This document shows positions 11,411 to 23,442 of a stretch of DNA of 64,000 nucleotides, in pieces (the first letter of the stretch is position 1; each line of letters opens with the position of its first letter). Both the position numbers and the translations under genes were made by a program. The notes below the pieces were generated by a model, which worked only from the letters and a program-made list of their open reading frames with translations, searched no databases and was not told the origin of the DNA. Source of the DNA: Phallus indusiatus (lineage: Eukaryota; Basidiomycota; Agaricomycetes; Phallales; Phallaceae). The DNA lies in NCBI GenBank assembly GCA_027605045.1, contig JAQFWX010000098.1, forward strand, positions 131,390 to 195,389, written 5' to 3'.

Positions 11411-11877
11411 AAAAAGAATCGTCGTCAATTGAAAAGAATTGAACAATCGAACGATTAGTGAAAATATGTTTAAAAGCGGCGCCGAACGATAAAACAAGAG
11501 CTGAACAATGTCACTACTAGGTGATGTCCTAGTGCGGTAAGTGCTTCTAGCATTTCTGGTATCTCCTGATGATCCAGGTCACATGAGATTTTTTTAATAG
11601 CTTTTTAGGTCATTCTGGGAGTTCGGGTCAAGTGATTTATCGATTTTAAGCCAAAGGGGCCTGTGCGGATAAAGATTGGAGGCTGAGTTGAGAGGGGTGT
11701 TGACTAGCCTCATTTAGGTGTGTGGTTTATCGGAGTTTCCAGGTACATATATGCTTTGATACGTAACAAGTCAATACATAAACGTTAAGATGTGACGTGA
11801 ATCTTTGCGTGAATCTTTGGCATCATATTAACAGAAAAGGGCGAAGAAGATACTTTGAACTCGAACTTCTTCTTCGA

Positions 11878-13224
11878 TTACTCGAGTTTTCTGAAACCGA
11901 AGATACTTGCCCCAATAGCTCTAGTCACTTCTTTCGGAGATTCAGCTCGGCTGTAGACCATTCAGATTATTTATTCAAGAACCGGCGACCAGCCACCAGA
12001 TGAAGAAAAATAGACTCACGAATCTGGATCCCATCTTTCAGGAACGCTTAACCCTTTGTTGGCTCCCGGGCGTGCCACTATGCGCTTAACCCAATTTTCG
12101 AGGTTGGGATAATCTTTTATATCAATTCCAAGAAATTTCGCACTACGAATCCTTTGATACGCCCAAGAACAACACGTTAATATCAGACCAAATACAAATA
12201 AAGGGTGAGATGTACCAGCCACTATTGCCGTCAGAGTTCTTTGTCAGTTACACAAACACCACTGAGAGCAAAGACAATTGCTCACAAATTTTTAATATCT
12301 GCTAAACTGTAATGTGGTCCGACCAGCCAGTCTCTTCCCTTCAGACGCTCTTCAAGCACCGAAAAAAGTCGCTTGGCTTCGTCCTGTGACGAACATTAAT
12401 AGCTATAAGTAAAATGTGGGTGTATATAGTATGAAAAAATTCATACGTTGTAGCGTTTAATGGCATAGGGAATATCTTCCGGAGCGAAACGCAGGTAGTG
12501 GGCACTAACATAGATCAAGTTCAGCGCATACATCAAACTGGCAAACCTGGGGTTAAGGTTTTCTTACGCTTGTCCACACCTGCAATGTCATTCGTGCTCA
12601 AATCCTACTGAATTAAGAAAATGCGACTTACATTGGCGCGACTCCTCCGTCTGCAAAGAAGAGCCATTGAAGTTGTTCGCTGAACAATGTAGGTTCTGTA
12701 ATCGGATCGTACGAAATTATATGTTTGGTATCATAGTGTTGCGCGATATCTATAAAAAATTCATGTCATAAAGGTTGAACTGTCACTGTAATAGAGAGAC
12801 TCACAAAGGAGGATAGCGGAAGATTCCATAATGGCGAAGTCCTCCCTGGAGTGGTCAACCAGAGCGGGGAAGCGACCTATATATGCGCAACTCAACATAT
12901 TTAGGGAATTAAAAGCGTCATGATATATGGAGTCTTTTACAGACCATTGGGGTTGATTTTCAAGTACCATTCGCTTTTTTGCTCCTTGTCTTTCAGAGAA
13001 GGGGCTTTCAAGTTGTCTACAACAGCGAGCTTGTAAGTGAATATTCTTTGTTTGAGGCTAAAGACGTACAGGGAATGTTTAGTTCCTCGAGAGCGACTGG
13101 AACGCATTGCGCTAATTAATCAAATAATGGAATGAGTAAAGTGATATACGACGAAGGATAGAGCAATAAACGACTAACTTGCAGGTGATGTGGCTGTATA
13201 AAGAGTAAACTGTGGAGAGGACAT
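11878..13224 (-). CDS. Glutathione S-transferase B, Ure2p-like (duplicate of A)
   Basis: This is the duplicate of GST A in unit 2 with the same exon layout. It starts MSSPQFTLYTATSPA at 13224, keeps GRFPALVDHSREDFAIMES, IDIKDYPNLENWVKRIVARP and LSVPERWDPDS, and ends TRAIGASIFGFRKLE at the stop at 11878. It shares with A the 2-base shortfall at the start of exon 3 relative to GST C, so the same in-frame junction problem applies. Several residues differ from A across the protein, which suggests some time since duplication. Likely a cytosolic GST if the exon 3 junction is resolved by unusual splicing; otherwise a pseudogene shared with A. Confidence 0.7.
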
Positions 13225-13943
13225 ACTGCTGATGTTCAATGAGTGATTCACAAGAGACTGAGAACAAGTGCTTTTATACCTGAAATATGTATAGCAGAGA
13301 GGTCAGATGACTAAGTCCATCGCAACGATTTCCAAGACAAAACGCAGCGTAATCAAATAACTAGCGAATAGTTATTATCAAATAAAACCTGTGTCTTTTC
13401 TAAAAAAAAAATTCTGAAAAGGTACGGTGCACGCCTCGGTAGGGGTATCCTCCAGGCTCCAATTGAGTCGGCAGACACTACCAGAAGAGCCCTTAGTAAG
13501 TACCAAGTAAATCACAGGCGGAATTCCTCGATTCCAAATTCATTATTAATGAACCCCATTTGGGGAGGGGGTCTTGCTAAGAAAGAGCGCAAATCAGTGA
13601 CTCAGTGTATTCAGCTGGTGTATTATTGGCACGGATTTCCCAGGTTCAGTTTAGCATATACCCATACTATTGGAGACTATTGGATTCCCGAGAGTTCCAT
13701 TAATACGAGTGATCATCGATGTTATTGATCATCAAACTTCTTCCGCACCATCTGCAGCAGCTTAGCAATATACAGTTGAGGCTATTTTGCGTTCACGGAA
13801 CGGAGGAATACGATAGTACATGTATTTATGCCTGAAAATTGTCATGACATTACAGCTTGAGGAATCGCACGCATGCGCAATAATTTTTACATATGTACAC
13901 TCCCTAGTCAAGTTGACGCTTACATATAATAAAAAAATGCTAA

Positions 13944-15290
13944 TCATTCGACTTTCTTGAAACCAAACGTACTTGCGCCGATGGCTCGAGTTTCCTTTTT
14001 TGGCAAATTAGCTCGGCTGTAATATCGGATTCCGATTGTTTATTTCATAAACGAGATCAGTTATTATTAGTGTAAAGCAGACATATGTGCATATAGACTT
14101 ACGGGTCTGGATCCCATCTTTCAGGAACATTTAGTCCTTTATCAACTTTAGGGCGATCCATGACGCGCGCAAGCCAGTTTTCGAGATTGGGGTAGTCTTT
14201 TATATTGATACTAAGCAATTTTGCGCAGCGAATCCTTCAATGCGACCCCAAAATAGCGAATTAATAATCCACAAATAACACATAATCAATCGAAGCATAG
14301 ACATACCATGCACTATTACGCAAATACAGCGTCAGAGCTCAATATCGCGTTGATAAAAAGAACTAAGCTTACAAAAATTTGATATCAGCTAAACTGTAAC
14401 ATGGTCCAACCAACCACTCTCGTCCCTTCAAGCGCTCTTCAAGTACGGAATAAAGTCGCATAACCTCATCCTATGATTTGAAACAACTATTAAATAACCA
14501 TAAATATATATTGTAAGGAAGTCATACTTGGTAGCGTTTAATAGCATAAGGAATGTCTTCCGGAGCGAAACGCGCGAAGTGAGCACTGATATATATATAA
14601 AATTCAGATGCATTCAGCCGGAAAAGTGATGAATTCTTACGCTTGACCCGACCTGCAATGTCATTTGCACTTGGTAGTACCGCCTCACACGCCTACACCA
14701 AAGTATTACTCACATTGGCGCAACCCCTCCGTCTGCGAAGAACATCCATTGAAGTTGTTCACTGAACAAAGTCGGTTCTTTGATCGGATCATAAGAAATT
14801 ATACGTTTGGTGTCATAGTGTTGCGCTATGTCTGAAAAAAGACACTGACGTCAATAAAAAACGCTTGGGCCTTTAGTAGAAACATACAAAGAAGGATAGC
14901 TGAAGATTCCATGATGGCGAAATCTTCTCTGGAGTGGTCAACCAGAGCGGGGAAGCGACCTATAGATAGTTTAACAAAGCAATTCATCTATGCTATATAC
15001 GAGATATTCACAGACCATTAGGGTTGATTTTCAGATACCATTCGCTTTTATGCTCTTTGTTTTCCAGGGAAGGGGCTATGAATTTATCTACCACACGGTG
15101 AGCTTGCGTAAGTCCTATTAAACTCTGACTGTGAGATTGAAGGCATACAAGGGATATCTAGCTCCTCAAGAGCCACTGGGACACATTGTGCTAGTTAATC
15201 GGATGAATGAGTAAATCTCCCAAACAGAGAAGCAATAAACTAACTTGCAGGCGACATGGTCGTGTAAAGAGTCAACTGTGGAGAGGACAT
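13944..15290 (-). CDS. Glutathione S-transferase C, Ure2p-like (most intact copy)
   Basis: All exon junctions that I tried join in frame, giving about 250 residues, normal for the family. Landmarks in order: MSSPQLTLYTTMSPA, VPVALEELDIP, APSLENKEHKSEWYLKINPN, GRFPALVDHSREDFAIMES, IAQHYDTKRIISYDPIKEP, LQWMFFADGGVAPMSGQA, FAPEDIPYAIKRYQ, RLKGREWLVGPCYSLADI, IKDYPNLENWLARV, then the C-terminal ETRAIGASTFGFKKVE. The first domain is the thioredoxin-like fold that would bind glutathione; the second is the helical substrate domain. The stop is at 13944-13946. The gene is the parent of fragment D. As the other two copies have a doubtful exon 3, this is the best candidate for the active enzyme of the cluster. 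Confidence 0.8.
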
Positions 15291-16052
15291 GCTGTTCAAC
15301 GTGTACGTTCGCAGGAGAATGTCTGCTAAATCTATGGGTTCTATGGGTGATGAATATGAATATTTGCTTTTTAACCCGCGGGAAATTCGAATACTAGGAG
15401 TCAGATGATCGAGACGTAGTTCAAATTGGGCAAACGTTAAAGAAGCAATTTCTAGATTTCAAATTCATTATTCATTAACACCATTCTTATCAAGAGACCT
15501 GGGAAAACTTGGTGACTCACTGTATTACCGGCACAGGATTTCCCAAGTTCGCTCTAGCACACTGCGCACATACGAAAAACTCATTGGCGAAAACGGTCAT
15601 CGATGCCATCGATCATCAAGCATCTTCCAACAGCGTACGTGACAATTAGGACTAGGGCCAACAAAGTAGTTTGAGTCTGGCTCGCGCTCATGTTTAATAA
15701 AGAGAGACACAAAAGACTCAGAATAGCGCCGACCACCAGATTCGCACAGCGCTTCCTAAGCGGCGCATGGATAGTCTGACCCATTGACTTTATACTTGTT
15801 GAACGTCTCGATAAGTTCATCCATCATTGGCACAATCGCAGAAAAGAACGCATTTACCGCGCCATTATATTGTGGGAGCATTAATAATAAGAGCCAGTAC
15901 TATATCAGTAATATGTAAAAATATATAACTATTGAAGCTGGTGCTAAACGACTAAAACGCTGAATGTGATGGTGTTTCCGAAATGAAATTTACATACAAG
16001 GACAGATACCGACAAAGTCCCTATTGCTCTAAACTGACTCTACTCCTCTCAG
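15291..16052. other. Intergenic region upstream of GST C
   Basis: About 760 bases without a supported gene. The part around 15420-15560 resembles the GST A and B upstream regions. A 79-codon open frame on the minus strand (15581-15820) has no recognisable features and is not called. Confidence 0.5.
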
Positions 16053-17705
16053 TTAAAACGGAGAGTCCACGAGCACTGCTTCCTCGTGAGGATAACGAAC
16101 GAGTACCTTTAGAGGATACCCTTGTTCGTACCGCCTATGAGAACATTTCCTAAGGATAGCCTTTTGGGATTCTTGCAACATATTTTTCACGTCCACAATT
16201 AGCTCGCGTAAATAGAGGCAAGGGAGGAGAGAAATTTGAGGAGACGAGCCTCTAGCGGCAATAATGGCGTTCAGATCAACCCATATGAGATTGGAGGTTG
16301 GAAATAATCGATGCGCAGAGTAGTACGAGTCACAGATTTCTTGTAACGGATGTATAGAGTATTGCGAGTCGCAGATCTTTTCCATGTCGGAAGTCAGTGC
16401 CAACAAAAAAGTTAAGGATGGATAATAGTCGGGACCAAATGGTTCGGTATACTTGACCGTCAAAGACTGCAAACATTTCAATGACACGATAATGGTTGGG
16501 AAAATAACCCTTGAAAAATGAGCCGAGTCTTCGAATTCGAGGACCAAGCGAGTTATAAGAACTAGATTGATAGACCTCATCAAGGAAGCGTCCCAAAGTG
16601 GCATTAAGTGCGATAAGTCGTCATGAAGCCATACGATTGTACTACCATTCATTTGATTGACGTAATCTTCCTCTAGTGACATTTTTGCTCTTTGACCATG
16701 ACCGCCGAAGTGAATGCTGAGAGACTTGAAGGGTGTTGTAGACAAAAGTGGGGATAACGGGTTCGGCGGGTCGTCAGGTACCAACTCGTTACGGAATGTT
16801 ATGTGCCATTTAAGATCAGAAGGAAATATTACATATTCCAACAAAAAATCCACCAGATCGTGCGTGTTATACATTTTGAGAACGAGTCTTTGCAGGCCTG
16901 GCAACACAATTTTGCGATTAGGTGGATATTCGAAATAAGGTCCCATAACTGCAGTTTGATCGAGAGAAATGCGAAGATATTCCAGCCTTGGAGATAAAGC
17001 AAGGAAATCTAGGAAACGGTCTGAATCCAGTCTGCACGAGTCACGCAAGCCCAAAGAGAGTGCTGTCAGGTTATGAAATAGAGGATTGCGTGATTCGCGA
17101 ATGTCAAGGGAAAGCTGACAGTGAATGTAATTGAGTTTGGGTGCATTCCCGGAAAATAGCGTGCGCGAAAAATCTTGAAGAGGAGGATCAACATGTTGAT
17201 AGTGAAAGGAGAACGTTTCTAACTGCGGAGCTGGTTTTTGGACATATGAGAGGACTTGTTGAGTTATTGGTGCCATTTCTCGACGACCGGTGAATGGATT
17301 GAAGACATCAATTATGGACGAAAAGATGTGGATGCGAAGCAGCTTGAATCTATGCATGTGCCGGAAAAGGGAGGAAACAATTCTTTGAGTGCTATCACTG
17401 ACACCCCGTCGTCCAATCACCCCTAGCTGGAGAGACACGTTCAGTTTCGCGGATACAGATCGACGGAGGAACTCCATTATTCCGTCTTCTTTGAAACTCA
17501 AGGTGCAAAGGTAGGTCCACATCAGTGGGTCTGCAATAAGAGCATTTCGCCACGACTGGCAAACATGCGACGCGACGATTGGGGGCAACAGCAACGGAAG
17601 GTGTGATGTATGTTCATTATTTAAAGGAATGTCCCGGGTGAAGCTGTAAAGGATTATTTTCCTGAAAACATCATAAGGGATACGATCAAAAATATTTGAG
17701 CTCAT
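16053..17705 (-). CDS. F-box domain protein
   Basis: A single uninterrupted 550-codon frame. The N-terminus MSSNIFDRIPYDVFRKIIL followed by ASHVCQSWRNALIADPLMW is a classic fungal F-box: Ile/Pro helix, Val-Cys-x-x-Trp turn, then the W-x-x-L-type end. The remainder has irregular Leu-rich segments (for example RLEYLRISLD, LQRLVLKMY) suggestive of a degenerate leucine-rich repeat solenoid. By family it would bind Skp1 and recruit a target to an SCF ubiquitin ligase; the target is unknown. It is intronless, unlike most neighbours, which is common among lineage-expanded F-box genes in mushrooms. Confidence 0.85.
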   Translation of the reverse strand: MSSNIFDRIPYDVFRKIILYSFTRDIPLNNEHTSHLPLLLPPIVASHVCQSWRNALIADPLMWTYLCTLSFKEDGIMEFLRRSVSAKLNVSLQLGVIGRRGVSDSTQRIVSSLFRHMHRFKLLRIHIFSSIIDVFNPFTGRREMAPITQQVLSYVQKPAPQLETFSFHYQHVDPPLQDFSRTLFSGNAPKLNYIHCQLSLDIRESRNPLFHNLTALSLGLRDSCRLDSDRFLDFLALSPRLEYLRISLDQTAVMGPYFEYPPNRKIVLPGLQRLVLKMYNTHDLVDFLLEYVIFPSDLKWHITFRNELVPDDPPNPLSPLLSTTPFKSLSIHFGGHGQRAKMSLEEDYVNQMNGSTIVWLHDDLSHLMPLWDASLMRSINLVLITRLVLEFEDSAHFSRVIFPTIIVSLKCLQSLTVKYTEPFGPDYYPSLTFLLALTSDMEKICDSQYSIHPLQEICDSYYSAHRLFPTSNLIWVDLNAIIAARGSSPQISLLPCLYLRELIVDVKNMLQESQKAILRKCSHRRYEQGYPLKVLVRYPHEEAVLVDSPF

Positions 17706-18599
17706 TGTGAGTTGGGAGACAACTTCAGAGGAAGAATGTGAGCGGAGGCAGGCAATTAATGTTTTTTCTCCGTTCGTAAAACTTGCCTATATAATGCTTG
17801 TCGCTATTCCTTATGCCCATATTACTAGATGCCCTCTTGTCCCGAGATAGGTCCAGGGAAGATGGACAGAATAGCGAGTGTATTGGGAACTTTGGACAAC
17901 CCGACACCAGTTAGGAGGATATCTTCACCCCAGTCAACAGAAGGCGTCGGTATCTTGTACTGAACAGGTCTCGCTTTGAGGCTGCTTAGTGCTTACCAAC
18001 ATTTTCGCTATGAGATTGTCCACGGGTTTGGATACGGGTGACTTGTGATACATGGCTTCATCGTGATATTAAGATTTCGTACCGTCCGTGTTCCCAGGTC
18101 TCGAGTGTTAGACAGGTATGGTGGGGACTTGTGCGGATCGCTCTCGTGAATGTGTATACCGGCTTAAAGCGGCTAATTCGCGTATTAGTGGTTTGCATCG
18201 TCCTCTTTTTCTGTCAGCTCAAAGGACTAGTCCTGCGCGGGTGCCTGACTAGACGTGTGGAAAACGTTTCGAAAACAGATAGTGTCATGACTGGGAGTGT
18301 CATAATCTGCGGTATTGTCATATGGTTGATTTCTCTAAAAACTAGTTCATAATGCGCATGGAAGCTTTCACCAGAATGCAAAGAACTTCACACGTATTTG
18401 TTCTGTAGGATAGGATGCGTTCTCAAGGCGAGTGTCTTCTTTCACTCGCGATGTCACGCGTCACATGCTGTATACAATACATAGCTCCGAGTCAAGAGCC
18501 CACGGAATCGACTCTAAGAAAAACGCAGATGAAGGTAAAGAACTAGTTTTCAGTATCTTCCCCCACTCACTGAATATTTTCACCCATCACACACCGTGA
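17706..18599. other. Region between F-box gene and FunK1 fragment
   Basis: No supported gene. Given the missing N-terminal half of the FunK1 kinase just downstream, I looked for its upstream exons here and found only stop-riddled frames. The region may hold decayed kinase sequence or simply intergenic DNA. Confidence 0.4.
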
Positions 18600-19973
18600 A
18601 AAGAGACAACGTCCCCTAACTGCAGTTCCGCCTTCAAAAATCATCGCATCAAGACGTGAAAAACCCCTACGCTCTACACTTGTAATAAAGTACTCCTGGC
18701 CAACTGCGGCAAACGAAATGGTAGAGCCAAAGATGTATGATGCTTGTAAAAATAGTTTTGGTGTTGCTCAGTCTTTGGGCTCATTTGTTGCATGTATCCG
18801 TGAAAATCAACCAATGTGCAATTCCGTTTTCTTGCCTCCGGCAGGTGAGGGTATCAAGAAGTATTATTGGCCTATTTTCAACACCTCAGGAAGAAAATCG
18901 TGGATTCCAAAAACAGTGGACTGTCGCAAACTTTGGATCACAACACTAGCTAATGAAGGACAAAACCTTGATGAATGTTCAAGCGCATTAGACCTATGTG
19001 AATGTCTCCTGCATTCCATGCTCGGTATGCGTCTTCCCCACCCCTCTACTTCCCTTCTTCCCACACTTTCTTTGACATTCCAACTAGGTTGGCTATCAGC
19101 GTATCAACACGGATATCTGCACCGGGACATTAGTATTGGTAATCTGCTCAAGTTTGCTGTGCCTGTATCTGGCAACAAATTCAGTGCCGTTGAATTTATT
19201 ATCCGCGAAGCCTTTCCAGAGGAACAGGACAAGACAAGCTTGAGCAACAAGATAGCGTTAAATCCGACCAACGGTAAACACTTGGAATACCAAGAGCTGC
19301 TCACAATCGCCCAGGACTTAGATGCTGCTTTGGATCAACAGAGCTTACCAGCGGAATTCAAAGCAACGATTATTGACGGAGACATGGCGGCTTACATCCC
19401 AACTTATTTTGATTCTCCTCATGATAAAGGAGTTTTCTACGTGAGTTGCGCCACTCATTGTTTTATGTGGGTCATGAGTGTCAGGCTGATCAATAAACTT
19501 AGGGCACTATTGAGTTTATGTCGTTGCGGCTTCTCGATGCAATGGAATTGAATAAGTCTTGTCTGCATTCTCCGTTGGATGACTTGTGGTCGTTTTTCTG
19601 GACAGCGCTTTGGGCGACATTGTATAATCATCATTACCCAGGCCAAACTGAGACAGAGAAACGTTGGCGTCGTAAATTATGCCAAGGAAGTGACTCTCGT
19701 GAAAAAGTAGCCGTGGACATTGAAAGAGACCCACTCATTGAAGAGGAAGAGCAATATTCTCGCGTTCTCCGGCATATGGCGCCATTGCTCCGTGGATGGT
19801 ACGACTCTTTACGCAAAATGGGGCCCAAATGGTTATTGGAGCTGAAAAGAAAGAACGATGCAAAACCAGAGGAAATGCGCATGCTGTTTCACAAGTACGC
19901 ATATAGCGGCGTATTAAACTTTGTTCGTATATTTTCAGAGCATGTTCAGACTTTTGGAGATACCTCGGTGTAG
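18600..19973 (+). pseudogene. Fungal-type protein kinase (FunK1), N-terminally truncated
   Basis: The C-terminal kinase portion of FunK1, a kinase family expanded in multicellular basidiomycetes. Visible are LVIKYSWPTAANEMVEPKMY (the region after the ATP site), LWITTLANEGQNL, then GWLSAYQHGYLHRDISIGNL with the HRD catalytic Asp, ATIIDGDMAAYIP as the metal-binding loop, GTIEFMSLRLL, and LDDLWSFFWTALWATLYN. Introns at about 19024-19087 and 19441-19501 splice in frame. The readable frame begins after a stop near 18571; the roughly 250 N-terminal residues typical of the family, including the glycine-rich loop, were not found. The nearest in-frame ATG is at 18718. It may be a truncated pseudogene or a gene with upstream exons I failed to see. 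Confidence 0.7.
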
Positions 19974-20442
19974 TTCGTGCATAAATTAAATCTCATGTGA
20001 TCAAATAATACCTCTTAACACATGGAATAATGCCAATTTTATAATAGTGATTTAGTTATGATAGCTTTCTCGTGTTAGATCTTCATGATTAGCATGTTGG
20101 AATGTTTGCAGCTTGCTGTTGGTTGAAACAGAACCGGCCCGAACCGCGGATCAATTGATCGGCTCACTGCGACCCCGCGAATATATTTTTTCGTTCCCTA
20201 GATACAAGCGAAGATGCTTATTGCCATACTTACTTATGTACTTCAACTTGGCACACAGTTAGGCCGTTTCGAGAACCTTATTGGTCTACATGCCTTGACA
20301 CGTTCCGGCGTTCATCAAAATTACTGATGCGTCAACACCTCTTCTTTATATCTCAAATGCCCACCCTTTATCTCCTCCCTCCTCCCCTACTTTCGTTCTT
20401 TCGTTCCCGTGTGTAATCCCTTTTCATCGGCGCTGTTTGAAG
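19974..20442. other. Intergenic, upstream of DUF7702-like gene
   Basis: No gene seen. A pyrimidine-rich tract at about 20360-20410 precedes the start codon at 20443, as is common in front of fungal transcription starts. Confidence 0.4.
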
Positions 20443-21456
20443 ATGCTTAACAGCTTTGGAAAACTTGCCGTCGTTGAAGTAGTCGTTTACATACCAGTCG
20501 CCCTGGTGGCGTTTTATGTTACGTTACGATATGCTTCTACTAATCGTCGGAAGGCCTGGGCTTTTCTTTTAACATTTGCTATGAGTGAGTTTTCTGTCGT
20601 TTTGAAGGTCTGTTTCTCTAAATTCTGCGGTACCTAGTACGTTCTACGGGCGCCGTCTTGACGATAGTGTCTCAACATGAAACGAACCCATCAAAGGGTC
20701 TACTCACCGCAGTCGGAATCCTTCCAGTCATTGGTCTTGGCACTTTACTTCTGGTGACACATTCCTTAGTGTCCGCAATGTGAGTACTTCAAGTCTGTTA
20801 CTTTCCTTTGCCACATCGTAATGCATGATGATTACAGAAGCAAAAAAGCCTTGCCAAATTTTCCTCGATTTTTACAACTGGTCCGCGTGGTAATTGCCGT
20901 AGGAATAATTCTGTCCATCATCTCAAAGATCGGCCAAGCATTGGGACCTGCTGGATTATCTATAACGACGGCACATAATCTTTTCAAAGTCAGTATCGCT
21001 CTTTTCGTGGCCGGTTATTTAGCCATTTTGGGAGTTCTCATGCGATTGTGGGCTGGGAGAAGGGATTTCTCGATCGTCTACTACAAAGTAAGTTCAATAA
21101 GGAATATTCTATTATTTCAAATGATTTACGGAGACAAGTTTCTGCGGAACATCTCATTTGCAATACCCTTTCTTGCCGTACGAGTCCTCTACTCTGCGGC
21201 TGGTGCTTTTAGTCTTGCAAACTCGGAAGTCTCGACAATTTTCACCAAGTGGAAATTGTTTTTATTCCTGGCTTTGATTATGGAACTTGTTATCGTTTGC
21301 ATTTATCTGGCTTCCGGGATCATTATTCCCGTCAACGACGAAGAAACTGGCTCATCTGAGAAGCCTCCACCCCCACGAGAAAACCGGTTGAAGAAATGGC
21401 CTCAAACTCGCAATAGGGCTATGCCGAGGGATAAGGAGATGGTTTCAAGTTTTTAG
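20443..21456 (+). CDS. Multi-pass membrane protein, DUF7702-like
   Basis: The start at 20443 gives MLNSFGKLAVVEVVVYIPVA. Introns at about 20582-20637, 20779-20837 and 21088-21132 follow GT/AG rules. About seven hydrophobic helices are visible, including VVYIPVALVAFYVTLRY, GILPVIGLGTLLLVTHSLV, VRVVIAVGIILSIISKIG, KVSIALFVAGYLAILGVL and LFLFLALIMELVIVCIYLAS. The C-terminus is a short Pro/Arg/Lys-rich cytosolic tail. The layout (start with an A/G-K-hxxhEhhxYhP pattern, seven helices, tail) matches the fungal DUF7702 family, whose function is unknown. It lies in the same orientation as two further membrane protein genes. Confidence 0.65.
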
Positions 21457-21780
21457 AGACATAGAGATATCGCTTCTTTTGTACATCATCTCTCCTCTAG
21501 ACAACAAAAGACGCGCCCAAAGAGCCAGTCCTGGGTTCGAGCTGCATGCTCAACTGAAAAAGACATGGAATAACATGCATGCACTCCACAAAAAATGCAC
21601 TAATGTAGTATAAATATCACATCGGTTGTTGCCGGCGGGCACCCAAATATTTTTAAAATTAAATGGACGGGAACTCCGCAGCAGTGAAGCAGTGGTTTGA
21701 GAATGACTATAAAGTCTACAAAACATGGTACCACTTTCATTCCCACTGACGACGACTTTTCTGTCCGCCCATTCAAGTAA
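21457..21780. other. Intergenic between two membrane protein genes
   Basis: About 320 bases, no gene and no notable structure seen. Confidence 0.4.
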
Positions 21781-22684
21781 ATGCCTCGAATGATCTCTCT
21801 TCCTGAAATACTCGGTGCTCGCAAGGTTCCTTTGTTTTGGCTTAGACTGCCATTCTGGATTGCCACAGTCGGTTTGTCAGTCGTGTGCGTGGCGGTTGGT
21901 GCTCAAGCTATACGAAGGTAAGTTTATGGTACAGCTTGAATTATAACTAATATGCAAGACGCTTACAAAATAATTCACTAACAGGAGCCAAGAGTTGGAA
22001 GACAGCCTTCGTACCCTGGCCCAGCAGAATAATGTCACAATTATGTTTGACATGAATGGTGAGTTATTTTGAGTATTATCCATACAATAGAACATTTTTC
22101 CCACTACATAATCATCCATCTTTGATTCGCAGACATTGTAGCCACTTCAAGACTTCTAACAGTTATTGGTGCCTTACTTGCAGCCTTCAGTCTCACATAC
22201 AGCCTCATCCTCTTGATTGATGGCATCACGTTCCTCATTCGTCGTCGTAACAGCCGAGCAAAATCTAAATCAGAAGAAGAATCAAACAGTGGATCCGAAG
22301 AGCGCTTACCTTTCTCAACGCGCACACTGCGTTTACAAGTTCTCGTCCTCAGTGTTCTGACTCTTGTTTTGTTCACCGGCTTGGTTCCTTCTACGATCTT
22401 TGCCCGAACAGGTCACGCCCACCTTACCATCCAACCTCCTGATCCAACTTTGATGTCCCAAATTGATACCAGATACTGGGATTATGGATTTTGTACGTTC
22501 TTTTCCATGATTCTAAATTAAAGCCAACAAATGATCTGAATTGCTATTTATAGTGCGTTGTCTGGCAGCCGCACCGTGGTTTGCAATTATCTTTTCAATT
22601 CCTACTGCTTTGATCAGTTGGGTGGCGTTGCACATCTCCGACGCGACTTCCCCATCCGGCTCCCCAGTCGCAGGCAAAGCTTGA
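21781..22684 (+). CDS. Four-helix membrane protein, unassigned
   Basis: Not recognised. Four exons (introns near 21920-21983, 22059-22130 and 22492-22552) give about 220 residues starting MPRMISLPEILGARKVPLFW. Four hydrophobic segments are clear: LPFWIATVGLSVVCVAVGA, LLTVIGALLAAFSLTYSLIL, LRLQVLVLSVLTLVLFTGLV and APWFAIIFSIPTALISWVAL. Between helices 2 and 3 is a charged Ser/Glu/Arg-rich loop; between 1 and 2 is a short loop with one NVT sequon. The four-helix layout resembles small fungal MARVEL-type or sensor-type proteins, but I see no diagnostic motif. It is co-oriented with its neighbours. Confidence 0.6.
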
Positions 22685-23442
22685 TCTTCTTTCTTTTAAT
22701 GATTATCATTTTCTAACGAACACTCAATTTGTGTCCGTGCAAGCCCAACATATTATCTGTTATGATCTGTTATGAGTACTTTGATGACTATAAAGTATTA
22801 TTAAATAGTGCTAAACATACTACGTAGGACGTCATTGAAATTCTCTTATATTTAAGTATAGGCTATGATTTCAGGCTTTTTTTATCTATGGATTCGAATT
22901 CGATCTGGCTTCAGTTCGACACTTGACGCGCAAATCTGGCAGTTAGTCTGGTTCAAGGTTCTAATAGAAGCACGCATCATGATAAGGAATTATATAGAGA
23001 TCCACATATTTCCTACCGGAAAATCGGTCCTCAGTGGGTAACGACTGGTCTGGATGTGACGTGTATAGGTTTATTCAGTTCGCCTGGTTGAACATATCCA
23101 GTTTAACAAACTTCAAATCTAACTGGTAATGAGTTTCAGCAAACCATACTCAGTGGCGTAGTTGTCAAAGCTTTCGAAGCAGTTGCATGATTTGTTTCAA
23201 AACGATCATCTAATATATCGATAAAGAACGCACAGCTTGGATGAACAACTGCTCTGACAGTTGTCGCACAGAGCTTGGCGGAACAATTGTTCAACTGGCA
23301 GCGACAGCACTGAGTATACCAACCTCATTTTCCAGTATCTCGGGTCATACCGAAAAGATGATAAAAAACCAACCCGTTGGTATTTAACTCTTCATTCGGT
23401 CTCTTATTCATTCATCCTCTCACAAACGAACTAAACCTGAAA
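22685..23442. other. Intergenic, upstream of the first DUF6533 gene
   Basis: About 760 bases, no gene. Around 23240-23300 there is a loosely palindromic pair, GAACAACTG and CAATTGTTC. It could be a regulatory site, but nothing more supports that. Confidence 0.3.

Larger units (their letters stand above)
10552..14360. repeat. Tandem duplication, unit 2 (prolidase fragment - GST B - part of GST C)
   Basis: This is the second copy. It begins abruptly with the prolidase exon, continues through decayed prolidase exons, GST B and its upstream region, and reaches the point in GST C (about 14360) that corresponds to the truncation point of GST D. Beyond 14360 the sequence runs on into the rest of GST C, which has no counterpart in unit 1. 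The copies are clearly related but carry many substitutions and small indels, so the event is not recent. Confidence 0.8.

Noticed and set aside
15581..15820. 79-codon minus-strand frame between GST C and the F-box gene
   Set aside because: One hydrophobic stretch only, no intron-compatible neighbours, no similarity recognised.
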